The notes: generated by a model not told the origin, from the letters alone. Shown: positions 45,435 to 54,975, counted from the stretch's first letter. The stretch is DNA of 64,000 nucleotides from Frondihabitans australicus (GCF_003634555.1 NZ_RBKS01000001.1:806001-870000), one strand, 5' to 3'. Made by a program: numbers and translations.

Positions 45435-46037
45435 TCACGGCACCGGGCGCGTCGGCAGCAGCACGGCCGGCCGCAGCTCACCGAGCAGGAGCAGCGGATT
45501 CACGTACCGCCCATCGACCCGCGCGCCCAGATGCAGGCACACCGACACGCCGCAGTGCCCGGTCACGAGGACCCCGATCGGCTGCCCCCGCGCGACCGCC
45601 TCACCCTGCTTCACGACGCCCGCGACCGGCTCGAAGCTCGACAGCACGCCGCCGCGATGCTCGATCGACACCACCGGGCGGTCCACGACCGTGCCCGTGA
45701 AGTGCACGACCCCCGCCTCGGGCGCGACGACGACGGCCCCGTCCGCGGCGGCGATGTCGACGCCGCGATGGCCGGGCGACCACGCCTCGGCCGGCTGGAC
45801 GTAGCCGCGCACCACGTCGTGCGGTGCGGGCAGCGGCCACGTCCACCGGCCCGTGAGCGACGACGGCACGGCCGGCGCCGCACTGGAGACCGGGGCCGCC
45901 GCCGCCTGCTCGAGCACCACCCCCGGCGCCACGCCCGAGAGCACGACCAGGGCGAGCAGGAGCACCGCGAGAGCACCTCGGCAGAGTCGGGCGGGCGGAC
46001 GCGGCCGTGCGGGCGGAGAATCGGGCGAGCGGGACAT
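45435..46037 (-). CDS. Secreted M23-family peptidase (LytM-like)
   Basis: This 200-residue protein has an Arg/Pro-rich N-terminus and a signal or anchor segment (LCRGALAVLLLALVVLSGVA). The M23 domain starts WTWPLPAPHDVVRGYVQP with zinc ligands in GHRGVDIAA. The final motif, usually HxH, reads CLHLGARVDGRYVNPL, so the first His is Cys; similar CLH forms occur in actinobacterial relatives. It may cut peptidoglycan cross-links or act as a regulator. ATG 46037 is preferred over an in-frame ATG 60 bases upstream because it gives a compact signal peptide. It converges with xerC. Confidence 0.87.
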   Translation of the reverse strand: MSRSPDSPPARPRPPARLCRGALAVLLLALVVLSGVAPGVVLEQAAAAPVSSAAPAVPSSLTGRWTWPLPAPHDVVRGYVQPAEAWSPGHRGVDIAAADGAVVVAPEAGVVHFTGTVVDRPVVSIEHRGGVLSSFEPVAGVVKQGEAVARGQPIGVLVTGHCGVSVCLHLGARVDGRYVNPLLLLGELRPAVLLPTRPVP

Positions 46038-46207
46038 ACGCCGATCCTGCTGCGTGATCGACCGCTCGCCGGACGGCGTATGGTGCAGGTGGTGCACAAC
46101 GTTTCGTGCATCGCATTTGTGGGGGAGAGGTGATCACGAGTCGCCCTCCTCGGAGCGCTTCCGCGACGGAAGCCGACGGGGCCGCGAGAACGGCCCGCTG
46201 AGAAGAG

Positions 46208-47665
46208 ATGAGTACCGTGTCACAACCGACCACATCACCGATCGAACTGAGAAGGCTCGACCGCAAGGTCACCGCCCTGGCTGTCGTCGCGGCCATCGGC
46301 GGCTTCCTGTTCGGCTTCGACTCGTCGGTCATTAACGGCGCAGTGAACTCGATCACGTCGCACTTCAAGATCCCCGAGGCTCTTTCGGGCTTCACCGTGG
46401 CGTCGGCCCTGATCGGCTGCGCTGTCGGCGCGTACGTCGCCGGTCGCCTGGCCGACCGCATGGGCCGCATCCGCGTCATGCTGATCGGCTCGGGACTCTT
46501 CCTCGTCTCGTCGATCGGGGCGGGCCTCTCGTTCGCCGTGTGGGACTTCGTCCTGTGGCGCCTCATCGGCGGACTCGGCATCGGCATCGCCTCGGTCATC
46601 GCGCCCGCGTACATCTCCGAGGTCAGCCCGAAGGCGATCCGCGGCCGGCTCGCGTCGTTCCAGCAGCTCGCCATCACCCTCGGCATCTTCGCGGCCCTGC
46701 TCTCCGACCAGCTGCTCGTCACGGGCAACAACGGCGACGCCTCGGCCAACCTCGGCCCGTTCGAGGCCTGGCGGTGGATGTTCCTGGTCGGCATCATCCC
46801 GTCCGTGGTCTACGGCGTCCTCGCGCTGACGCTTCCCGAATCGCCGCGCTATCTCGCTGGTGCGGGCCGGCGGGACGACGCCCGTGACGTGCTGTCGAAG
46901 ATCGTGCCGACCGAGACGGTCGAGACGAACCTGAAGGACATCGAGGACGCCATCCAGAAGGAGGCCTCGATGGAGACGAAGGCGAGCATCCGCGGCACCG
47001 TTCTGGGGCTCAAGGGCATCGTCTGGGTGGGCATCATCCTGGCGATCCTGCAGCAGTTCGTCGGAATCAACGTGATCTTCTACTACTCGACGACGCTCTG
47101 GCAGGCCGTGGGGTTCAAGGCGTCGCAGTCGTTCCTCATCTCGACGATCTCGTCGATCATCAACGTCGTCGTCACGTTCGTCGCGATCATCTGGGCCGAC
47201 CGCTGGGGTCGCCGCCCGCTGCTCATCGCCGGCTCGGTCGGCATGACGCTGAGCCTCGCCTTCATGGCGATCGCGTTCAGCCAGTCGCACCTCGTGAACG
47301 GCAATCCGCAGCTGCCCGGCGCCTGGGGCCCGATCGCCCTCGTCGCGGCCAACATCTTCGTCATCTCGTTCGGCGCCACCTGGGGTCCGCTCATGTGGGT
47401 CCTGCTCGGCGAGATGTTCCCTCCCGGCATCCGCGCCGCCGCGCTGGGCATCGGCTCGACCTTTAACTGGATCGCGAACTTCGTCGTCACCGTGATGTTC
47501 CCCGTCCTGGCCGGCATCAACCTCGCGTTCGCCTACGGGATCTTCGCGTTCTTCGCCCTGGTGTCGTTCTTCTTCGTGTTCTTCAAGATCAAGGAGACCA
47601 AGGGCCGCTCGCTCGAGGAGATGGGCGAATCCGCCCTCGCGGGGGAGGCCTCCGCGCGGGCCTAG
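46208..47665 (+). CDS. Sugar porter family MFS transporter
   Basis: This 485-residue protein with 12 membrane segments belongs to the sugar porter subfamily of the major facilitator superfamily. Signature motifs are [27 protein letters not shown] (loop 2-3), [12 protein letters not shown] after segment 6, [28 protein letters not shown] and the C-terminal [11 protein letters not shown]. It probably brings in a hexose or pentose by proton symport. The exact sugar cannot be told. ATG 46208 is supported by a purine-rich stretch (GAGAAGAG) just upstream. Confidence 0.93.
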   Translation: MSTVSQPTTSPIELRRLDRKVTALAVVAAIGGFLFGFDSSVINGAVNSITSHFKIPEALSGFTVASALIGCAVGAYVAGRLADRMGRIRVMLIGSGLFLVSSIGAGLSFAVWDFVLWRLIGGLGIGIASVIAPAYISEVSPKAIRGRLASFQQLAITLGIFAALLSDQLLVTGNNGDASANLGPFEAWRWMFLVGIIPSVVYGVLALTLPESPRYLAGAGRRDDARDVLSKIVPTETVETNLKDIEDAIQKEASMETKASIRGTVLGLKGIVWVGIILAILQQFVGINVIFYYSTTLWQAVGFKASQSFLISTISSIINVVVTFVAIIWADRWGRRPLLIAGSVGMTLSLAFMAIAFSQSHLVNGNPQLPGAWGPIALVAANIFVISFGATWGPLMWVLLGEMFPPGIRAAALGIGSTFNWIANFVVTVMFPVLAGINLAFAYGIFAFFALVSFFFVFFKIKETKGRSLEEMGESALAGEASARA

Positions 47666-47671
47666 GCCTGC

Positions 47672-47677
47672 TATTAT
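47672..47677 (+). promoter_or_regulatory. Extended -10 promoter of rpsB-tsf
   Basis: TGC-TATTAT is an extended -10 box just after the MFS stop. It predicts a start near 47684 and an rpsB leader of about 190 bases. Confidence 0.65.
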
Positions 47678-47683
47678 TGCCAC

Positions 47684-47873
47684 GCAGCCCGCTCGGCGGG
47701 CTGACTTCGCGCGCCTACAGCATTCGCAACCGAATGCATCCGGCACCATCCCCACTCGGTCCCTCGTAGAGGGCGGGAGCATGGGCCCGGGCGCCAGGCA
47801 GAGGCGGTCGACCGACCGTCCATCCAACCGAAAAGCGTGCGCGCGTGAGCGCGCAGAGAAAAGGAGAACGGCC
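47684..47873 (+). other. Long structured rpsB leader
   Basis: This 190-base untranslated leader starts with the hairpin AGCCCGC-TCG-GCGGGCT (47686-47702) and contains further inverted repeats such as GCATTCG...CGAATGC near 47720 and GCGCGCGTGAGCGCGC before AAAAGGAGAACGGCC. S2 leaders in other phyla bind S2 and shut down rpsB-tsf; an equivalent here is possible. No known motif was recognised. Confidence 0.45.
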
Positions 47874-48860
47874 ATGGCCGTCGTCACCATCCGCCAGCTG
47901 CTCGACAGCGGCGTCCACTTCGGACACCAGACCCGCCGCTGGAACCCGAAGGTGAAGCGCTTCATCCTCGCCGAGCGCTCGGGCATCCACATCATCGACC
48001 TCCAGCAGTCGCTCGGCTACATCGACAAGGCCTACGACTTCGTCAAGGAGACCGTCGCGCACGGCGGCACCATCCTCTTCGTTGGCACCAAGAAGCAGGC
48101 TCAGGGCTCGATCTCCGAGCAGGCGATCCGCGTCGGCCAGCCCTTCGTCAACCAGCGCTGGCTCGGTGGCCTCCTCACCAACTTCCAGACGGTCTCGAAG
48201 CGCCTCGCTCGCATGAAGGAGCTCGAGGAGATCGACTTCGACGACACCACCCAGGGCTTCACCAAGAAAGAGCTCCTGATCAAGAAGCGCGAGCTCGACA
48301 AGCTCCACAAGACGCTCGGTGGTATCCGCAACCTCACGAAGACGCCGTCGGCACTCTGGGTCGTCGACACCAAGAAGGAGCACCTCGCGATCGACGAGGC
48401 CAAGAAGCTGGGCATCCCGGTCATCGGCATCCTCGACACGAACTGCGACCCCGACGAGATCAACTTCCCGATCCCGGGCAACGACGACGCGATCCGCTCG
48501 GTGGGCCTGCTCACCCGCATCGTCGCCGACGCCGCGGCCGAGGGTCTGATCCAGCGCCACCAGAAGCCCGACGAGAACGACGCGGTCGCCGCCGAGCCCC
48601 TCGCCGAGTGGGAGGCCGAGCTCCTCGCGCAGACCACCGAGGCCGACGACAAGCAGGCCGTCGAGCTCCGCGAGGCCGTCGCCTCCGTGGGCGAGAAGAC
48701 CGAGGCTCCCGAGCCGACCGAGGAGAACGACGCCGACGCGCAGGTCGCCGAGAAGGCCCTGGGCGAGCCCGTCGCCGAGCCGGTGGCCGAGGCCGACCCC
48801 GAGGTCGCGAACGCGGTCGACGCCGACGCCGCTGCGGTCGACGCCGAGTCGTCCAAGTAA
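47874..48860 (+). CDS. rpsB: 30S ribosomal protein S2
   Basis: This 328-residue S2 protein has [59 protein letters not shown] and the C-terminal [20 protein letters not shown]. The last 80 residues are an acidic Ala/Glu/Val-rich tail, common in actinobacteria. ATG 47874 follows AAAAGGAG. It forms the conserved pair with tsf, 35 bases downstream. Confidence 0.97.
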   Translation: MAVVTIRQLLDSGVHFGHQTRRWNPKVKRFILAERSGIHIIDLQQSLGYIDKAYDFVKETVAHGGTILFVGTKKQAQGSISEQAIRVGQPFVNQRWLGGLLTNFQTVSKRLARMKELEEIDFDDTTQGFTKKELLIKKRELDKLHKTLGGIRNLTKTPSALWVVDTKKEHLAIDEAKKLGIPVIGILDTNCDPDEINFPIPGNDDAIRSVGLLTRIVADAAAEGLIQRHQKPDENDAVAAEPLAEWEAELLAQTTEADDKQAVELREAVASVGEKTEAPEPTEENDADAQVAEKALGEPVAEPVAEADPEVANAVDADAAAVDAESSK

Positions 48861-48895
48861 TCCCTTCTCTCAGCAAGCCACGAAAGGGCACATCC

Positions 48896-49723
48896 ATGGC
48901 CAACTACTCCCTGGCTGACGTCAAGGTCCTCCGCGACCGTCTCGGCGCCGGCATGCTCGACTCCAAGAACGCTCTCGTCGAGGCGGAGGGCGACCTCGAG
49001 AAGGCGATCGAGATCCTGCGCGTCAAGGGTCTGAAGGGCGTCGCCAAGCGCGAGGGCCGCACCACCACGGCCGGTCTCGTGACCGCCGCCGAGGGCACCG
49101 GCTCCGCGACGATCATCGAGCTCGCCAGCGAGACCGACTTCGTCGCGAAGAACGAGAAGTTCATCGCTCTCGCCGAGAACGTCCTGACGGCCGTCGCGGC
49201 CGCCGGTGCGACGTCGGTCGAGGCCGGCAACGCTAGCGCCATCGAGGGCACCACGGTCGAGTCGTTCGTCAACGACGAGGCCGCGCTGCTCGGTGAGAAG
49301 GTCGAGCTCCGCCAGGTCGCGACCGTCTCCGGCGACCACTTCGCGATCTACCTCCACAAGACCTCCAAGGACCTGCCTCCGCAGGTCGGCGTGGTCGTGG
49401 GCTACACCGGCGGCGACGCCGAGACCGCCCGCTCGATCGCTCAGCACATCGCCTTCGCCGCGCCGACGTTCCTGTCGCGCGACGAGGTCCCGGCCGACGA
49501 CGTCGAGCGCGAGCGCGCCATCGTCGAGGAGACTGCGAAGAACGAGGGCAAGCCGGAGGCGGCGCTGCCCAAGATCATCGAGGGTCGCCTGACCGGCTAC
49601 TTCAAGGAGATCGTCCTCCTCGACCAGGCCTACGCGAAGGACAGCAAGCTGTCGGTGCAGAAGGTCGTCGACGAGGCGGGCATGACCATCCAGGGCTTCG
49701 CCCGCGTGAAGGTCGGCGCGTAA
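48896..49723 (+). CDS. tsf: Elongation factor Ts
   Basis: This 275-residue protein is the nucleotide exchange factor for EF-Tu. The UBA-like N-terminus has [19 protein letters not shown]. The core has the EF-Tu contact block [15 protein letters not shown] (TDF motif) followed by two dimerisation subdomains. The end reads [21 protein letters not shown] 48896 follows GAAAGGG. A strong terminator follows ten bases after the stop. Confidence 0.97.
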   Translation: MANYSLADVKVLRDRLGAGMLDSKNALVEAEGDLEKAIEILRVKGLKGVAKREGRTTTAGLVTAAEGTGSATIIELASETDFVAKNEKFIALAENVLTAVAAAGATSVEAGNASAIEGTTVESFVNDEAALLGEKVELRQVATVSGDHFAIYLHKTSKDLPPQVGVVVGYTGGDAETARSIAQHIAFAAPTFLSRDEVPADDVERERAIVEETAKNEGKPEAALPKIIEGRLTGYFKEIVLLDQAYAKDSKLSVQKVVDEAGMTIQGFARVKVGA

Positions 49724-49733
49724 CAGCGACGTG

Positions 49734-49773
49734 AAGGGGTTCGAGACGAGCAATCGTCTCGAACCCCTTTTCC
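49734..49773 (+). terminator. Rho-independent terminator after tsf
   Basis: AAGGGGTTCGAGACGA and TCGTCTCGAACCCCTT form a perfect 16-bp stem around a GCAA tetraloop, followed by TT. It separates rpsB-tsf from pyrH. Confidence 0.95.
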
Positions 49774-49838
49774 ATGCACCCCGATACCCTGACACCAACC
49801 GTCCGGCGCGCGCGGGCGCCGTCGAGAGAGGCCACATC

Positions 49839-50558
49839 ATGAAGACACCGAAGACCAACCGCAGGCGCGTCCTCCTCAAGCTCTCCGGCGAGGCGTTCGG
49901 CGGCGGATCGCTCGGCGTGAACCCCGACGTCGTCAGCCAGCTCGCGGGCGAGATCGCCGAGGCCTCGAAAGACGTCGAGGTCGCGATCGTCGTCGGCGGC
50001 GGCAACTTCTTCCGCGGCGCCGAGCTCAGCCAGCGTGGCATGGAGCGCGGCCGGGCCGACTACATGGGCATGCTCGGCACCGTCATGAACGCCCTGGCCC
50101 TCCAGGACTTCCTCGAGCAGACCGGCGCGTCGACCCGCGTCCAGTCCGCCATCTCCATGACGCAGGTGGCCGAGCCCTACATCCCGCGGCGCGCGGGCCG
50201 CCATCTCGAGAAGGGCCGCATCGTTATCTTCGGCGCAGGAGCAGGCCTCCCGTACTTCTCGACCGACACGGTGTCCGCCCAGCGCGCCCTCGAGATCGGC
50301 GCCGACGAGGTCCTGGTGGCCAAGAATGGCGTCGACGGGGTTTACTCCGACGACCCGCGGACCAACCCGGCGGCGACGAAGTACGACCACCTGACCTACC
50401 AGGACGCCCTCGTCAAGGGCCTCAAGGTGGTCGACTCGACCGCGTTCAGCCTCTGCATGGACAACGGCATGCCCATGCACGTGTTCGGCATGGAGCCTGC
50501 GGGCAACGTGGCGAAGGCGATCCTGGGCGAGCGCATCGGAACCCTCGTCAGCAACTGA
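49839..50558 (+). CDS. pyrH: UMP kinase
   Basis: This 239-residue amino-acid-kinase-fold enzyme phosphorylates UMP to UDP. Motifs are [58 protein letters not shown] and [16 protein letters not shown] 49839 gives [17 protein letters not shown]. It lies after the tsf terminator with its own weak promoter (TACCCT near 49786), and ahead of frr. Confidence 0.97.
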   Translation: MKTPKTNRRRVLLKLSGEAFGGGSLGVNPDVVSQLAGEIAEASKDVEVAIVVGGGNFFRGAELSQRGMERGRADYMGMLGTVMNALALQDFLEQTGASTRVQSAISMTQVAEPYIPRRAGRHLEKGRIVIFGAGAGLPYFSTDTVSAQRALEIGADEVLVAKNGVDGVYSDDPRTNPAATKYDHLTYQDALVKGLKVVDSTAFSLCMDNGMPMHVFGMEPAGNVAKAILGERIGTLVSN

Positions 50559-50627
50559 TCGCGACGCGGCGGGCCGGGCGTCCGCCCACCGCCGCCCGAG
50601 TAAGCTGACCAAGACATAAGGAGCATT

Positions 50628-51182
50628 GTGGCGATCACAGACGTACTCAGCGAGACCAAAGAGAAGATGGGCAAGGCCGTCGACGTCGCGAAAGACGACT
50701 TCAACACGGTCCGCACCGGTCGCATCAACCCGGCCCTCTTCCAGAAGATCCCGGTCGACTACTACGGCACGCCCACCCCGCTGTCGCAGCTCGCGTCGCT
50801 GCAGGTCCCCGAGGCCCGCACGATGATCGTCACGCCGTACGACAAGACGGCGCTGAAAGAGATCGAGAAGGCCATCGCGACCTTCCCGAACCTCGGGGCC
50901 AGCCCGACGAACGACGGCACCATCGTCCGCGTGACGATCCCCGAGCTCACGCAGGACCGCCGCAAGGAGTTCGTGAAGATCGTCAAGACGAAGGGCGAGG
51001 ACGCCAAGATCGCGATCCGCAACATCCGCCGCAAGGCGAAAGACGACCTCGACTCGCAGAGCGATGTCGGCGAGGACGAGATCGCCCGCGCCGAGAAGGA
51101 GCTCGAGGCGATCACCAAGAGCTTCGTCGACCAGATCGACGAGGCCCTCAAGAAGAAGGAAGCCGAGCTGCTCGAGGTCTGA
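50628..51182 (+). CDS. frr: Ribosome recycling factor
   Basis: This 184-residue protein splits post-termination ribosomes with EF-G. It has the family core [39 protein letters not shown], and the C-terminal coiled coil ending [13 protein letters not shown]. It starts at GTG 50628 with AAGGAG seven bases before. A TAAGCT box at 50601-50606 suggests its own promoter. The stop overlaps the cdsA start by one base. Confidence 0.97.
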   Translation: MAITDVLSETKEKMGKAVDVAKDDFNTVRTGRINPALFQKIPVDYYGTPTPLSQLASLQVPEARTMIVTPYDKTALKEIEKAIATFPNLGASPTNDGTIVRVTIPELTQDRRKEFVKIVKTKGEDAKIAIRNIRRKAKDDLDSQSDVGEDEIARAEKELEAITKSFVDQIDEALKKKEAELLEV

Positions 51183-52153
51183 TGGCGCGCATGGACGACG
51201 ACCCAGGCGCTCCCGAGCACCACCAGACCGGAGCCGAGCGCGCGCAGGCGGCCCGCTCCGACATCGAGGCGCAGCTGCGTGCGCAGCGCGCGAGGCTCGA
51301 GGCGAGCAACGAGAAGCTGACGGCCCGCACCGGCCGCAACCTGCCGGCGGCGATCGGCATCGGGCTGGGCCTCGGCGGCTCGGTGCTGGTGAGCCTGATC
51401 CTGTTCAAGGCGCTCTTCATGATCGTCGCCGTCGTCCTGATCTTCTTCATCGTCTTCGAGCTGACGACCGCGATCCGGGCCGCGGGGCGCGACGTCCCGC
51501 GTGTGCCGAGCGTCGCGGTCGGCATCGCGATCGTCCCCGCCTCGTACTTCTTCCGGGCGGAAGGGCAGTGGCTGACGCTGATCGGCGGCATCGTCGTGAT
51601 CTCGCTGTGGCGGCTCGCCCTGCAACTGGGCTCGTCCCGGCGCACCGGCGCGACGGACCTCTGGCGCGACCTCGGCTCCGGCGCGTTCGTGCAGATCTAC
51701 ACGACCTTCCTCGGGTCGTTCCTCGTGCTCCTCACAGCTCAGCCCGGCGGGCAGTGGTGGGCTCTCGCGACCCTCATCGTCGTCATCTCGGTCGACACGG
51801 GCGCCTACGCGACGGGTCTGTCCTTCGGCAAGCACCCGATGGCACCGCGGATCAGCCCGAAGAAGACCTGGGAGGGCTTCGCCGGCTCGGTGGCGGCCGC
51901 GATGATCGCGGGCGTGCTGATCTCGCTCTTCATGATCCACCAGCCCTGGTGGCTCGGCCTGGTCATGGGCGCCGTTCTCACCCTCACGGCGACGATGGGA
52001 GACCTCACCGAGTCGCTGATCAAACGCGACCTCGGCATCAAGGACATCTCGACCTGGCTGCCCGGTCACGGCGGGTTCCTCGATCGGCTCGACTCCACGC
52101 TGCCGTCGGCCGTCGTGGCTTACGCGCTGTACCTCATCTTCGCCGCGCACTAG
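51182..52153 (+). CDS. cdsA: Phosphatidate cytidylyltransferase (CDP-DAG synthase)
   Basis: This 323-residue membrane enzyme makes CDP-diacylglycerol for phospholipid synthesis. About seven membrane segments are visible. The signature in the C-terminal half reads SLIKRDLGIKDISTWLPGHG followed by GFLDRLDS, and PKKTWEGFAGS is the upstream conserved block. The N-terminal 50 residues are a charged cytoplasmic segment. ATG 51182 overlaps the frr stop (TGATG); ATG 51191 is an alternative. Confidence 0.95.
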   Translation: MARMDDDPGAPEHHQTGAERAQAARSDIEAQLRAQRARLEASNEKLTARTGRNLPAAIGIGLGLGGSVLVSLILFKALFMIVAVVLIFFIVFELTTAIRAAGRDVPRVPSVAVGIAIVPASYFFRAEGQWLTLIGGIVVISLWRLALQLGSSRRTGATDLWRDLGSGAFVQIYTTFLGSFLVLLTAQPGGQWWALATLIVVISVDTGAYATGLSFGKHPMAPRISPKKTWEGFAGSVAAAMIAGVLISLFMIHQPWWLGLVMGAVLTLTATMGDLTESLIKRDLGIKDISTWLPGHGGFLDRLDSTLPSAVVAYALYLIFAAH

Positions 52154-52232
52154 GCGACGCTCGCGACGCGCATCCTGCGACTCGCGCGAACGCGCATCAG
52201 GCGATGCTCGCGACGCGCACAGGTCGCACTCA
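52153..52232. repeat. Imperfect direct repeat downstream of cdsA
   Basis: GGCGACGCTCGCGACGCGCA (about 52153-52172) is repeated with one change at 52200-52219 as GGCGATGCTCGCGACGCGCA. The spacing is 47 bases, and GTCGCACT/TGCGACT related ends are present. The function is unknown; it lies ahead of the DivIVA-domain gene promoter. Confidence 0.6.
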
Positions 52233-52267
52233 CGTCCTCCCTCGGAAACGTACGGCACAATGGGCGC

Positions 52268-52816
52268 GTGAGTTCGACTTTTTCCACGGTGAGCGGTTCG
52301 CAGCGCGGCTATGACGTCCAGCAGGTCGAGGCCTTCCTCGCCGAGGCCCGCAGCGCGTACTCCGGCGAGCCCGACGCCCCGCACGTCACCGCCGAGACCA
52401 TCCGCCAGACCGCCTTCGCGATGGTCAAGAACGGCTACATCCCCGAGCAGGTCGACTCCGCACTCGAGCGGCTCGAAGACGCCTTCGCCATGCGCGAGCG
52501 TGAGCGCGTGCTCCGCGAGACCGGGGACGAGACCTGGTTCACGCAGGCGCGGTCGGTGGCCGAGGCGATCGTGAACCGGCTCGACCGCCCCGAGAAGCAC
52601 CGCTTCGACCGAGTCTCGTTCCTGTCGAACGGCTACGACACCGGCGACGTCGACCGCCTCGTCGAGAAGCTCAAGGGCTACTTCTCCGAGGGCAAGGCTC
52701 TCAGCATCGAAGACGTCCGCACGAGCGTCTTCCGGCCGAAGCGCGGCGGGTACCGCGAGGGCCAGGTCGACCTGGTGCTCGACAGCGTCGTCGACGTGAT
52801 GCTGGCCGTCCGCTGA
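52268..52816 (+). CDS. DivIVA-domain protein
   Basis: This 182-residue protein has two or three DivIVA-type segments: FSTVSGSQRGYDVQQVEAFL, FDRVSFLSNGYDTGDVDRLV and FRPKRGGYREGQVDLVLDSV. Each carries the GYxxxxVD pattern used for membrane-curvature binding in DivIVA/Wag31. The long coiled coil of true DivIVA is missing. A role in division or pole growth is possible but unproven. GTG 52268 follows a CACAAT box by six bases (leaderless). Confidence 0.82.
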   Translation: MSSTFSTVSGSQRGYDVQQVEAFLAEARSAYSGEPDAPHVTAETIRQTAFAMVKNGYIPEQVDSALERLEDAFAMRERERVLRETGDETWFTQARSVAEAIVNRLDRPEKHRFDRVSFLSNGYDTGDVDRLVEKLKGYFSEGKALSIEDVRTSVFRPKRGGYREGQVDLVLDSVVDVMLAVR

Positions 52817-52909
52817 CGGTTTCCCCGTGTCGATCACGGGGTGCAGGATCCGACTCACCGTGGTTCGGCCTTGGCGGCTCGTGATCCGTCCGTTATAGTT
52901 GTCGGACTT

Positions 52910-53839
52910 ATGGGTAGGCACGCGGCAGTACACGTATCCGGTAAGGCTCGTCCGACAGACGCCGACGCTCTCGCGTCGGCAGGCGCCGTCGACGAGGAGT
53001 TCCGCCGGGAGGGCGTCGAGCGACCCTCCGCGACGCAGACGGGCGACCGCGCTGCGGCCACCGCCGGGTCACGTCGGGCGCTTCGCGAGGCGGCTGCGAC
53101 GGCCGCCGCGGCTGAGGTCGCGCGGCCCGTGGCTGCTCCTGCGCCCGCCGTCAAGCGCGTCGTCTCACCGGCGCCGGTCGCCATCGACGCGCCGGCCTTC
53201 CGTCGCCCGATCCTCACGCGCAAGCGCGTCGCACTGCCCCTCGTGGGCTTCGCCGCGACCTTCGCCTTCGTCTCGGGCTCGCTGATCAACCCGCTGTCGG
53301 GCGCCTACGCCTCCACCGCCTCGGGCACCGACGTCGCCACTCCGGCCGTCGCGACCCGTATCGCCGGCCAGAACTACCAGGTGACGGCGACGGGCGGCCC
53401 GTCCGCCTCGCGCGACAGCTACACCGTCAACTACACGCCGCCGGTGGTGAAGAAGGCCACCGTCAAGGCGACCACCACGTCGACGAGTTCGGCCACGACC
53501 ACCACGACCGCGACTGCTCCCGTCGCCGGCACGCCCGACCCCGGCAGCGCGCAGGCGATCGGCGCCCAGATGGTCGCCGCACGCGGTTGGGGCACCGACC
53601 AGTACAACTGCCTCGTCTCGCTCTGGAACAAAGAGTCCGGCTGGAACGTCTACGCCTCGAACCCGAGCGGCGCCTACGGAATCCCGCAGGCCCTGCCGGG
53701 CAGCAAGATGTCGAGCGCCGGTGCCGACTGGCAGACCAGCGCCGCCACCCAGATCACCTGGGGTCTCGGCTACATCCAGGGCCACTACGGCACTCCGTGC
53801 GCGGCCTGGGCGCACTCCGAAGCCGACAACTGGTACTGA
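52910..53839 (+). CDS. Membrane-anchored lysozyme/transglycosylase-fold protein
   Basis: This 309-residue protein has a cytoplasmic, Ala/Arg-rich N-terminus of about 105 residues and one membrane segment (VALPLVGFAATFAFVSGSLI). A Thr/Ser/Val-rich linker follows. A C-terminal domain of about 100 residues (CLVSLWNKESGWNVYASNPS, GAYGIPQALPGSKM, WGLGYIQGHYGTPCAAW) resembles the soluble lytic transglycosylase fold. The Glu of KESGW would be catalytic. It may trim peptidoglycan. ATG 52910 follows a TATAGT box by ten bases. Confidence 0.85.
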   Translation: MGRHAAVHVSGKARPTDADALASAGAVDEEFRREGVERPSATQTGDRAAATAGSRRALREAAATAAAAEVARPVAAPAPAVKRVVSPAPVAIDAPAFRRPILTRKRVALPLVGFAATFAFVSGSLINPLSGAYASTASGTDVATPAVATRIAGQNYQVTATGGPSASRDSYTVNYTPPVVKKATVKATTTSTSSATTTTTATAPVAGTPDPGSAQAIGAQMVAARGWGTDQYNCLVSLWNKESGWNVYASNPSGAYGIPQALPGSKMSSAGADWQTSAATQITWGLGYIQGHYGTPCAAWAHSEADNWY

Positions 53840-53858
53840 TCCTCCCGGGGTCGCCCTC

Positions 53859-54161
53859 ATGCCGCGCAGCAACCGCCCACGGCGCGGATCGTCACGCCCC
53901 GACGGCGACGACGAGGCCGGCGACCTCTCGCGTGTCCTCTACGGCGGCCAGCACACCGAGATCCGTCGCGGGCGCGCGTACACGGTCCAGGCGATCGCCG
54001 GCACGTCGTCGACGAAGCCGTACGTCTGCCCGGGCTGCACGCTGACCATCGAGCCCGGCACCCCGCACATCGTCGCCTGGCCCGCCGACGGGCTGTTCGG
54101 CGAGGAAGCCGATCTCGCCTCCCGGCGACACTGGCACAACCACTGCTGGAGGATCTCATGA
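53859..54161 (+). CDS. Small actinobacterial protein with Cys/His cluster
   Basis: This 100-residue protein has an Arg-rich start (MPRSNRPRRGSSR), a VCPGC motif in mid-protein and RHWHNHCW at the end, which could together form a zinc site. Relatives in other actinobacteria carry loose names such as ATP/GTP-binding protein, but no nucleotide motif is visible here. ATG 53859 is the first good start after the previous gene. The stop overlaps the hydrolase start (ATGA), implying coupling. The function is unknown. Confidence 0.75.
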   Translation: MPRSNRPRRGSSRPDGDDEAGDLSRVLYGGQHTEIRRGRAYTVQAIAGTSSTKPYVCPGCTLTIEPGTPHIVAWPADGLFGEEADLASRRHWHNHCWRIS

Positions 54162-54907
54162 CGGCAGGCCACCCCGAGGCCGAGTCGACCGAGCGCATCG
54201 AGGTGCGCGGCGGCGTCCTCCTGCCCGCGAAGCGCGCAGACATCGAGCTGCACACCGACGACGGCCTCACTCTCGTCGGGGAGCTCTCGGTTCCTGCCGA
54301 CCGCGCCCCCGTCGCGACGCTGCTGACGCTGCACCCGCTGCCGACCGCGGGCGGCTTCATGGACAGCCACATCATCCGCAAGGCCGCCGCCCGACTTCCG
54401 GCCCAGGCCGACCTCGCCGTGCTCCGGTTCAACTTCCGCAGCGTCTCGTCGCCCCGGGGCCGCTCCGAGGGCGAGTTCGGCGACGGCGAGACCGAGGGCT
54501 ACGACCTCGCGGCGGCGATCGCCTTCCTGGACGAGCAGGGTCTGCCCACGCCGTGGCTGGTGGGCTGGTCGTTCGGCACCGAGGTGGCGATCAAGCACGG
54601 TCTCGAGCACGAGATCGCAGGAGCAGTGCTCCTGTCGCCGCCCCTCCGCCGCGCCACCGCTGACGAGCTCGCCCGCTGGCACGGGGCTGGTCGGCGCCTC
54701 GTCGCCGTGATCCCCGAGTTCGACGACTTCCTGCGACCCGCCGAGGCCCGGCAGCAGTTCGCCAGTGTGCCCGAGACCGAGCTCGTGGAGGTGGAGGGCG
54801 GCAAGCACCTGTGGGTGGGCGAGAACCAGACCCGTCGAGTTCTCAGCGAGATCGTCCGCGTCGTGAACCCCGACGCCCTGCCGCTCGGCGAGCACTGGCC
54901 CGCCTGA
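54158..54907 (+). CDS. Alpha/beta hydrolase
   Basis: This 249-residue protein has the alpha/beta-hydrolase fold. The nucleophile elbow is GWSFGT, the oxyanion region is LLTLHPLPTAGGFMDS, and the conserved His lies in VEGGKHLWVGENQT. It resembles the short dienelactone-hydrolase-like family acting on small esters. The substrate is unknown. It is coupled to the preceding small gene, and a 60-bp inverted repeat follows the stop. Confidence 0.85.
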   Translation: MTAGHPEAESTERIEVRGGVLLPAKRADIELHTDDGLTLVGELSVPADRAPVATLLTLHPLPTAGGFMDSHIIRKAAARLPAQADLAVLRFNFRSVSSPRGRSEGEFGDGETEGYDLAAAIAFLDEQGLPTPWLVGWSFGTEVAIKHGLEHEIAGAVLLSPPLRRATADELARWHGAGRRLVAVIPEFDDFLRPAEARQQFASVPETELVEVEGGKHLWVGENQTRRVLSEIVRVVNPDALPLGEHWPA

Positions 54908-54915
54908 CCCCGCCC

Positions 54916-54975
54916 CGCGACAAAACGCGACACCTGCGACCCGACCGCGCGTCGCAGGTGTCGCGTTTCGTCGCG
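54916..54975. repeat. 60-bp inverted repeat, copy 2
   Basis: Arms 54916-54940 and 54951-54975 (25 bases each, one mismatch) flank a 10-base loop. The left arm is identical to the copy at 9422 except for one base (CACCTG for CACGTG), while the loop differs. It fills the gap between the hydrolase stop and the convergent transporter stop. Confidence 0.85.
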
